DNA from: Spisula solida
Taxonomy: Eukaryota; Mollusca; Bivalvia; Venerida; Mactridae
DNA length: 64,000 nucleotides
Direction: 5' to 3'
Assembly: GCA_947247005.1 (NCBI GenBank)
Contig: OX365944.1
Span: forward strand, 18,823,501-18,887,500
The position numbers and the translations under genes are program-made. Of the stretch, positions 41,190-53,100 are shown piece after piece. Numbering within the stretch: position 1 is the first letter of the stretch; each line of letters begins with the position of its first letter. Under the pieces are notes generated by a model, which was not told where the DNA came from, searched no databases, and was given only the letters and a program-made list of their open reading frames with translations.

Positions 41190-44100
41190 CTACAAATAGA
41201 AGATACAGGATTGTCAACAGGGCCAATTTAAAAATCAGGAAAATCCTATGCGGCCGACCATTTTTGCCAAACAAGAGGACTACAGTGACATTGTTTGAAC
41301 TTTCCATAATAATTCCAAGTTTGTATTAAAGAAAATCCTTCAGATTAAACTTGCAATAACTTTGCCATTTCTTGAGATATTTTCATCAAATAACTTTTAT
41401 TTTGGTCAGAAGCCATTGCTCTATCAGGAATTCCGGATAAATCAGGAAAATTGACACCCCTGAAGATACTGAAAGAGATAAGACAAATATTTGGGTATGC
41501 ATATTGGGTAATCTGGCCCCATGCTCGTAACTATCATTTCATGCTCAACTCAATGTGCTTAAACTGTATTTTATTATATTTTCTTGAAAACAGTTTAATA
41601 TTAACTTGGGCAGTCATTCTACAAAAACATACACTAGTGAGTAGAAAGGACCAAGAACGGCATTTATTACACATGTATACAGGTATATGCGATGAGGGTC
41701 CTTACAAGTTGCAGCAAAAAAACATTAATGGGAGCAAAAGTAGTGCTTTGACTTGTGTTAACCAAACAGACGTTGCCTAGATTCTTATTGAAATGAATGT
41801 AAAAATATAATCATGAATACTTATACGTACCAGTGCTACCAACAGGACGGATAGAGTATTCATTTAATGTGAAGCCTTTCTCTAGAGCTACAGTTCTCAT
41901 ATCTCTGTTAAACATATCACTACCCGTGAAGTATAACAGGGCACAATAATACTGATCATGTGGTATGATACGTATATCCAATCTTCTGTAGGCATGCTTC
42001 TTGTCATCTGTATCCTCTAATTTACACACACCCTGTACAATACATAATTACATCTATAATTTACACACACACCACGTACAAGACATAATTACATCTATAA
42101 TTTCACACACACACCCTGTACGAGACATAATTACATCTATAATTTACACACACACCACGTACAAGACATAATTACATCTATAATTTACACACACCCTGTA
42201 CAATACATAATTACATCTATAATTTCACACACACACTCTGAACAAGACATAATTACATCTATAATTTACACACACCCTGTACAAGACATAATTACATCTA
42301 TAATTTCACACACACACTCTGAACAAGACATAATTACATCTATAATTTACTCACACCCTGTACAAAACATAATTAAATACCGGGTAAATAAATTTCCCCA
42401 CACCTGTACAAAGATGCAATACACCTGGGGCCGTGCACAGTTCACAGCGAAGGACAGAGTGAAATGAAGGAAACTTGTTGTGTCCTCATGTCCAATTGGG
42501 GACGAAGAGGATAGGCAGGTAGGTACAAAAATATAATTGCACCTATATTTCACACACGTCCTGTACAAGACATAATTACTCCTATCGCATTTGGTTAACA
42601 GTCTTTTTATCATACTTAGAAATTCAACAATACATCCTATCTCCACATTTCAACATGCATTCAATATAACTACATTCAATCAGAATAGTACTTTCAATGA
42701 AAATCATACTTTTATTAGAAAATACTGTAAGACTTGTAAAACACAAGTTATCATACCATGAACTTGGAATCCCCCAGAGATAATCTATCTGTGACAAAAT
42801 TGACTTCTTCTAATCGAGCAACAGCTTTTTTCAACAAGTCTGGCTGTAAAATGCAAATAATTCAAATTATTGTCATTACTCTAAACTCATAATATTGAGA
42901 AATGTTTTTTAACTGTTGTATAATTTTTCTTCCAAAAATGCCAGCTGGTCATTTGAAAAATATTTCCTTCCACACTTCTTGATTTCAAAACAGGTAAGAA
43001 GCTTAATGAACGCCATCTGATATGAGACTTAATATTAGGAAATTACACCATTCCACAAATTAATAAGTAAAATATTACTTAGGTTAAGTTTGATATTTCA
43101 GTTCGAGATCTGTTTTTTTGAGATCCTGGGGCTAGGTGATTAGTTTTTGGAAATGATTTTAATTATTCTTGATAATGCATTTTCTGGATAAGTAAATATT
43201 TACCATTTTCTTTGAGGTAGATGTAAAAGCTGGATGTGTCAGTAATATATCAATATCTCCACTAGAGGCAGCACCTGTAACATACAAAATTTTAAGTCAA
43301 CGACACGGAAATATTGGCAAATTCCTGAACAAACGAAATTTATTAACATTTCCCCTAATGCAAATTTCCGTCTTAAAACAATGCTATTCTGAGAATTAAA
43401 AGAAATATTTCCATTTCAACAGACTAAATTTAAAATCTTTTAGAAAAGAAAGGGTCCTTATTCAGCCTGACCTACTCAAAACTGATGTTTTTCAAGGGTG
43501 TTTCAGCCTTTTTGTTCTGGATGGTCTTGGATGGTCTTGGGGATGTCGGGGAAGTAATGAGACAGTTGGTGATATGGAAAGGAATTGTGATGAATTGGGT
43601 GGTATCGGAAGAAATATTGGGGGAACATCACTGATGAGGAATTCCTCAATGGGACCTAGGCTTTAGATCTACTTGAACGTCTCAAATGATAATTTCACTA
43701 TGTTTTTTATTCCAAGCTGGGTGAGGATGAAGGATCGACACAAGAACTATCGAACAAGAGAAATAAACATGATTCACCTCTTCTGAAGCTCCCACACACT
43801 TTTGCCGTGTACTCGGAATCTACAGTATGTATCTCAGCAAATGCCTTGTCCTGAAATATCAGCATATTGTATTCTAGTAACATTAATGCTTGGAATCACA
43901 AAATAGTCATAACTAAATGAAAGTTTTCAAGTTGTTGAGAAAATGACTGTGTAAAATACACGATCAAATACCAGTAAACTGGGACAATTTTAGCAAAAAT
44001 ATTTAAAACACTTCTACAGTTCAATAAATAGCTTAAAGTAAGTAATTTAAATTTTAATTTAAGTCCAATTTGTCATGATCTTTTTTTAATCTTTGTCATG

Positions 44101-47100
44101 ATCTTTTTTTAATCTATGTGGTGAGTTATCATAGTTCTTCAGACAAAATCAAAGTCTGAGCCTGAAAATATGCACACTACCTGTAATTCTATCATTTCCT
44201 CTCTTGGTATTCTTTGCTCAAAATCTTCGTAATGTCTGTACAAATAGAAATATCATGCATATCATTAATAATGTCTTGGAAATGTGAAATACATTTATTT
44301 CTGGAACCATTCAGCTAGAAGAATCAATTTCAGTTATTGACACAACGTTCAAATAAATGATCAAAACCAATGTTAACCAATGACATATACCATGCCCATC
44401 TGAACTAGTTAGGGCTGTTGCGAGTATTCGGGTACTCGGATATCCACGATTTGGGCTTGAAAATCGAGTACGAGTATTCGTCATCTCCGAGATCATTGGA
44501 TAGCGATCTTTTACATACATGTAGATACATACCCTATACCAATGTCTCTTAAATTCTTTACCTCGAATAATTTACAAGATAACTTTGAGACAAAACACTC
44601 ACACTAAACAAGACTGTGAACATCCTTAATTTGAAACTGGAACTTGTACTTAAGTAAAGGTAAGATCATTACATTCGAATTCATTATGGTCGGAAAAAGT
44701 CTCTTTTATTAAGTTACTAACTAGAAATGAAACATTAATTCATAATTCAATTAAATAATTTACGTCATATCTTGAAAATTAAGTACATTTAGTTCATAAC
44801 AATAAACATCCGATTGTCAACTACATGACGCCATACGACGAACCGTATGCAATGGCTGAACGAGCGTACCAAAATCCACCAGGCAAGTTCACACCAAAGT
44901 CGTGGTATTTCCAAAAGAATGCAGTATGCAAAAGCTGTATAAATGTATCATTAACTAGTCAGTGGAGTGGGAAGACATTGTTGTTTGGTGTTATTTAACT
45001 TGTTTTTGTCGCTATGTGATAACAGATTACTCGTTTTAAATGTTTTCATGCACCCTTAAACATGTACATACATTAGTGTTTCGAAAAGTATGTGATGTTA
45101 TTTAAGTAAAAAGTCTCCATGTCAGTCTTTGTCTTCATGACATTTTGTATCTGCTGATTCGTGGTTTGATTTGTGAATCGCTCACCCCGACTTGTGGATC
45201 GAATCGGATCGGCACTTGCCAGACGATCCACAGCCCTAGAACTAGTTACAGCAAATAATATTCCATTGTTTTTGTGATCGCATTAGGTTAAACATACAAC
45301 ATTTAGAACCCTTGTGATAAAATCACAGCTATAAAAATATTTCTCTATAACGTAAGTCACGTTATTACTTGGCAAAACTAGCAAAATACTGTATTTATAA
45401 CAGGAAGTTATTTTTACTTTATATGAAGTTGAGTCAGGTAATAATGTGACTTAAAGATCGATATATTTCCACTGGCAATTTTAATACAATGTCTCTAATA
45501 AGGCATGTTTTAGCAAATGTGATAACAAAAAGGAAGTTTTTGTTGCTGTAATCAAATTTTGTTCAGATGTGCATAGTATATCTTTAATTCATGTCGAGGT
45601 GAATAAATAAATTCTAAACAATGAGCAAACTTATAACAACATCACAGGGGTTGTACAGATTCTCCACTAGATTTACGCATAATGTTTCAATTTGATAAAA
45701 ATTCAAGGTTTCTATATAAAGTCTCACTTGAGTCCAATCTGTTGATGATGATTTAGTTTATCTGTGTGGCCTTTAAGATCTACAAAACAGAAAACACAGA
45801 GTACAGTCATAAGAAAGACAAATCCATAATGTGAGGTGATAGTGTTACACTAGTGTTGTAACTCTATTGGAAACAATGAACCATTCCGGCAGAATTGAAC
45901 TCTATTGGCAACAACGAACCATTCCGGCAGAATTGAACTCTATTGGCAACAACGAACCATTCCGGCAGAATTGAACTCTATTGGCAACAATGAACCATTC
46001 TGACAGAATTGAACTCTATTGGCAACAACGAACCATTCTGACAGAATTGAACTCTATTGGCAACAACGAACCATTCCGGCAGAATTGAACTCTATTGGCA
46101 ACAACGAACCATTCCGGCAGAATTGAACTCTATTGGCAACAATGAACCATTCTGGCAGAATTGAACTCTATTGGCAACAATGAACCATTCCGGCAGAATT
46201 GAACTCTATTGGCAACAATGAACCATTCTGGCAGAATTGAACTCTATTGGCGACAATGAACCATTCTGACAGAATTGAACTCTATTGGAAACAACGAACC
46301 ATTCCTCTGGCAGAATTGAACTCTATTGGCAACAATGAACCATTCCGACAGAATTGAACTCTATTGGCAACAATGAACCATTCCGACAGAATTGAACTCT
46401 ATTGGCAACAATGAACCATTCCGGCAGAATTGAACTCTATTGGCAACAACGAACCCTTCCGGCAGAATTGAACTCTATTGGCAACAATGAACCATTCTGG
46501 CAGAATTGAACTCTATTGGCAACAATGAACCATTCCGACAGAATTGAACTCTATTGGCAACAACGAACCATTCCAGCAGAATTGAACTCTATTGGCAACA
46601 ACGAACCATTCCGGCAGAATTGAACTCTATTGGCAACAACGAACCATTTCGGCAGAATTGAACTCTATTGGCAACAACGAACCATTCCGGCAGAATGAAA
46701 CTCTATTGGCAACAACGAACCATTTCGGCAGAATTGAACTCTATTGGCAACAACGAACCATTCTGGCAGAATTGAACTCTATTGGCAACAATGAACCATT
46801 CCGACAGAATTGAACTCTATTGGCAACAATGAACCATTCCGGCAAAATTGAACTCTATTGGCAACAATGAACCATTCTGACAGAATTGAACTCTATTGGC
46901 AACAATGAACCATTCCGACAGAATTGAACTCTATTGGCAACAATGAACCATTTCGGCAGAATTGAACTCTATTGACAACAATGAACCATTCCGACAGAAT
47001 TGAACTCTATCGGCAACAATGAACCATTCCGGCAGAATTGAACTCTATTGGCAACAACGAACCATTCCGGCAGAATTGAACTCTATTGGCAACAACGAAC

Positions 47101-50100
47101 CATTTCGGCAGAATGGAACTCTATTGGCAACAACGAACCATTCCGGCAGAATGAAACTCTATTGGCAACAACGAACCATTTCGGCAGAATTGAACTCTAT
47201 TGGCAACAACGAACCATTCTGGCAGAATTGAACTCTATTGGCAACAATGAACCATTCCGACAGAATTGAACTCTATTGGCAACAATGAACCATTCCGGCA
47301 GAATTGAACTCTATTGGCAACAATGAACCATTCTGACAGAATTGAACTCTATTGGCAACAATGAACCATTCCGACAGAATTGAACTCTATTGGCAACAAT
47401 GAACCATTTCGGCAGAATTGAGCTCTATTGACAACAATGAACCATTCCGACAGAATTGAACTCTATCGGCAACAATGAACCATTCCGGCAGAATTGAACT
47501 CTATTGGCAACAATGAACCATTCCGGCAGAATTGAACTCTATTGGCAACAATGAACCATTCCGACAGAATTGAACTCTATTGGCAACAATGAACCATTCC
47601 GACAGAATTGAACTCTATTGGCAACAATGAACCATTCCAGCAGAATTGAACTCTATTGGCAACAATGAACCATTCCGACAGAATTGAACTCTATTGGCAA
47701 CAATGAACCATTTCGGCAGAATTGAACTCTATTGACAACAATGAACCATTCCGGCAGAATTGAACTCTATTGGCAACAATGAACCATTCCGACAGAATTG
47801 AACTCTATTGGCAACAATGAACCATTCCGGCAGAATTGAACTCTATCGGCAACAATGAACTATTCTGGCATAATTGAATTCTATTGGCAACAATGAACCA
47901 TTCCAACAGAATTGAACTCTATTGGTAACAATGAACTATTCTGGCATAATTGAGAAGATTGAAATGTTTTTCCTTTGTAGTATCAAATAGAATCTCCAGT
48001 GAGTAAAGATCGCCTCCTTTGAAATTGCTGAATCTGGATTCCAAAAGGGAATGATAAAATCCACAAATAGGTGAAAATTACCATAAAATGGCCTTGTTAT
48101 GTAAAACAACACTGAAACTGCTAATTGTACAAGTATCAAAATTACTGGTAATTTCATTACAGAAGATCTATCTGCATTCAATTTGTTATTTTGTAAGACA
48201 AGACATAATATCATTTGAGTAAAATATTCAATTTAATATTCATTCTTGAATATAACTAGTGCTATCATGTCAACCTTTGCATCAAGGTTTGTGTGTGTCA
48301 TTGAATATTTTTGAGTTATGACAGATCATGGTTTAACTCATGAATCGCCGGCACTGGTTTGAGAATCGGTTCTGACAATGGTCAGTGATCAACAGCAGTA
48401 ATAAATACCTTCAATACTCATTATTCCATCTTGCACAAACTTCTGAGCAGCAGCAGGTCTGTTGACAGAAAATAAGAGTAAGCCACTTTTAAAAATATGC
48501 ACATAACACTAATATATTATAATTATAACTTGACTGGTGAAGAGAACACCACCATAGGCGGATCCAAGGGGGGCGGACCCGGCGTACGCCCCCCCTAAAA
48601 TTGTCGGAGCCTAGGTAATTTATCATATTTTGGATGTAAGAACAATATTGATATGCAATTTTTTAACATTATTTATATTATAATTATAAATTGACAGGTG
48701 AAGAGAATACCACTTTACTGGCAACCATATAGTATTTAATGTTCAAGGTCACAGTGACCTTCACCTTTGACCAGCTGACCTTAAAATAATACTTCATCAT
48801 TATGTAGATCATGACCAACCTACACACAACATTTGATGACTGAACCTTAAGCAATCAGATATCTACCAACAGAACTACAGACAACCAGAAAACAGGGGAT
48901 TGGGGGAAAACTAGGACTACATGAAAGTGGGCATTCCCGAGATTTTTCCTATTCTTTGTGTAAACTGTCAAGGTTTAACAAATATCTGGGTGGGGGTATC
49001 CTTTCACTATGTTGTTTTATTACTGTCAGATTCAAATGTTTATATTTATAAAGTTTTGGACATTAAGAGTATAATATTTATAAAGTTTTGGACATTAAGA
49101 GTATAATATTTATAAAGTTTTGGACATTAAGAGTATATCATGCTGGTGATAAATCATACAATATCTCTGCACCAATCGACAGACTGAACATGAGTGCTGA
49201 CTTTCAACTGTCGCAAGAAATTACACTATGAAAAGTGACAATACACATAATCTAATATGAACAAATGCACTGCATCCAGCGGGGATTTCCCATCAGGTTT
49301 TTTGATAATCTGTTCGAGGACAAAAACGACTATAGAATTTGTTTGCTCAACAGAGACTATAGATCTAGCATCTGGCTGCCAGGCAGCACCACATAGTTGA
49401 CTAGGCGAACAGATACTTCGAAAAGAGTGTTTTCCAATCTAGGAGACGGGTTGCACAGATATGCCCTATAAATAGTTACATGTATTATAGTTTTACACTC
49501 GTCTTTTATTTGCTATTTATATTTCAATTCAACATATTCACAAGTTGGCGCGCTATGCCGTGCGACGATGTCGCGTTAACGTGCGATGACGTCGCGTTAA
49601 ATGATGTGACGTCATTTCCGACGTCGCCATATTGTTTTTTTTCCGTTGGATTAAATAAGACATGTATTTTTTCAATAATTTTCATGACTTGAATCAGGCT
49701 TATATGCCAAACGTTATGAAAGAATATGTTAGGACTCAAACGTTTCGTAATTTGAATACTTCTAATTTCAACCATTCACTTCTTTCGACTCCGCAATTTC
49801 CTAAACCGTAAATAACTTTTTCTAAAACGATTAATACCGACTCGAAACTTTGAAGAACATAGGCACGTGCGTGTTACTGGTATGGGTATCTACAATAGCC
49901 AGCGCTAAAGCGCTGGCTATTAAATCCCCTATCAACAATTTACCATATACACCCCATGTACTCAGTCAACAACACAGAGGGCGATTCAGGCAAAGATGTC
50001 ACCTTAATTAGTCTCATGTCACTTAATTAGTGTTTCAAAGCGAAATCAAAGGCGCCATGAATTTTAAGCACAGCAGGACACGACTTTGGGATTTCAGAAA

Positions 50101-53100
50101 ACATTTCATGGTCACCGATTGTAATAAACCAATATATTATCAATTGAAACTAACTAGCACCTTCTAAAGTGTCACATTATATAACTAGTAGTACTACTGC
50201 ATACAGCTCTGTATTAAAATTTAAAGACAGGTAAAAATCGGAGGAAAATTAAAAGAAATCAGATAAATCAATTGTGAAAAAAATGACGAAAGATTATGTT
50301 TTTTCACGATTTGCCCCTCAAGGACTTGATTACTTATTATCTTCTTGGGAAATGTTTAAAGCTGTGTAAATGATGCATCCAATCTTTGGTTACAATGCTG
50401 GGTTCATAAAAGTGTGGACAATACTTGGAATTATTTGGTATATAAAACACAGCCACACATAACCATGTCTGATGTACACATATTTCTATCTACCGGTTAC
50501 CAGGTATCAGGAAGCAATCTGAATCACATGCATAGCATATTTAAGTACCCATACCCTTATAAATTATAAATCCTTGAGTATGCATATTTAAATATTGTCA
50601 AAGCAGAGAATTTAATGACGTATTATTGCCATAAAATTGAATATACCGGTAACTTCATAATTTATTAGTTATAAATGAACCTGCATGGATTGTTAAACAC
50701 GTATTGAAAACTTCTATCAATCTCTCTAGATGACTGCACTTCCTGGTTTATAAAGTAAAATCTTAAAGGTGCTGCCTCACAGATTGGGTTAATTTTTTTG
50801 TGTATCGTAATTTTCAACCTAATCAAGTATTGATGTAATAGAAAGCCACTGATGGTTGCTTTATGAAAGATTTGGTGCAAATAAGCAATTTAAACCACTC
50901 TTGATATCGCCCACTAAGTATTTTTTTCTTGAAAAAAAGCGCTAAGTTTCCTTCCAACATGCTTTGTGAATTATGTAATTCACATGTGACCAAACTGTAA
51001 CATCAACAAACTACAGCGAAAACATCAGTGTGGTATTTGGTTCGTTTTTCGATATGTTTTTATCCAGTATGAACAAATTTCAGGCAATTTAAGTAATAGT
51101 AGTATTAATTCTATAGGGTATTAATACCCTATAGCATTTTTGATGTAAAAATACTAAAAAACTACAAATTGCCGAAGTTTCTGAAGTTATTTTAGATGTC
51201 AGTGTGGTTGTTTATGGGATATACAGGCAACTATACCAAAATTACGCGAATATTTGACAATTTTATTTTATTTTTGTAATACACTAATATGTGAGGCAGT
51301 CCCTTTAAGTTCAATGATATTACGAAATACAAACTTATTTGAATTTTAGAGTTTATGTTCAAACAAATTTTGTAATACAAACTCAAGGGTGTGGAAATTC
51401 CCAAATTTTTCACTTGCCCATGGGCAAGATGGACTGAAAAATCCACTTGCCCGAAACTAAATCTACTTGCCCAGGTAAATACAAAAGAGCAACAAAATTT
51501 CAGACTCATTCAATTATTTATCACGTGAAGGATAAGAGTACTAGATTTAATTCAAAGTTTGTTAAGTAAATCATTTTTGGTCAGTAATTATGGGATTCAT
51601 CATTGTTTAGCTAAGATACATGTAAGGCACTTAATACCGATTTTCGCATGATAATTTTGCACTTGCCCAAGGGCAAGCAGGATGGAAAAATCTACTTGCC
51701 CGCAGGCACAAAAGCCCAAGTCGGACATAGGAATTCCACACCCCTGAAACTTATTTAACATTTAAACCACTATGTATAGTTTACATATAAATTCTTGAAC
51801 TGAAAATCTTACCCAATTCCTGTCACCTTTGTTAGCTCTGTAATAGCAGTATTAGTATCATTGGCTCGAATCTGAAATATTAGGGAAATATATCATATAC
51901 AATACAAGGTATATGTTGAATAATTCAACGATAATGTTCAAAGCAAATAAACACATAAGTTATAACATAACAAGAGATGTTTGTAAAACTTGTATGCCTC
52001 AATGACAACCCAATAGTCAGAAATGGTAAAGGTCACAGTGAACTTGACCTTTGACCTACTGGCCTCAAAATCATTAGGGGTCATCTACTATTGATGACCA
52101 ACCTCCATGTCAAGTTTGAAGATCTTAGGACAAAGTGTTCTTGAGTTATTGAACACACACCATTTGGTCTACCGACTGACCGACAGACATGTGCAAAGAT
52201 GGGGGCATAATTATAAAACTTTAGGTTCATCAAAACAAATACATTTTATCCTGAAGTTGAACTGTTTATCCGAAGGACAGATAACATGATGGTAGTTATA
52301 TCCTGATACACCATTTTTCATTTACGGTATTTCCAGTTTTCATATTACTTATCAGTCTTGGACAGAGCGCCGGATTATACATGACATCCCAGTTCCGTCT
52401 TAGGATTTACTCAATTATACTGATTTTCAGTTCTGTCATACCTTTTCTAACTTCTCCAGTTTGCCAGTCTGTATAAATTCATCAATCTTCTTTCCAATTT
52501 TATCGCCAATGCCTTCCTACAATACACAAACATTTTTACATGTTCGCGAAATAACTAACCTTAGTCCCTCGAATTTAAGAAAAGAAATATAAATGTACGC
52601 TGCCAAGTTACATTACTGTTAATTGAAAGTCAATGTAAAGATGCAGTGTTTTTTAAACTTGAAATTTTATAATTTCAGAACAATAAGTTGTTGTCTTAAA
52701 TCTGCTTTATTTACCAAGCCTCTTGCTTCTTTTCCATTTCTTATTCTTTGAGGATGCTTCCCCAAAACACCAGCAGCCTTTCGGTAGACATTATATTTGT
52801 GCATTTGACGGTTCACATTTTTTTCATAATTAGCCAACTCTGAAAGAAAATACTTGTGTTCGTTAAATATTTTATTAAAACAACACACAGTATATTTGAT
52901 GAAGAGTCTGGTTAACACTTGTTTAATGCAAGGCTCTCATCATATAACATACTGAGCTTAAGTCAATTCTTTGAATTTTTTTAAATAACTTATTTAGTGC
53001 AGAAAAGCTCATTCTTTCTAATGCAGAAAATCTTGATTATTCAGGGAATGTAGGACCCCTGCATTTAATAAATATTGACTTAATATTAAGGGAAATAAAA

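Noticed and set aside
45863..47949. Regular 38-bp repeats that could suggest a CRISPR array, and open frames of about 73 codons within
   Set aside because: There are no unique spacers: the whole unit repeats. The frames are the same repeat read through three phases, in an intron of a eukaryotic gene.
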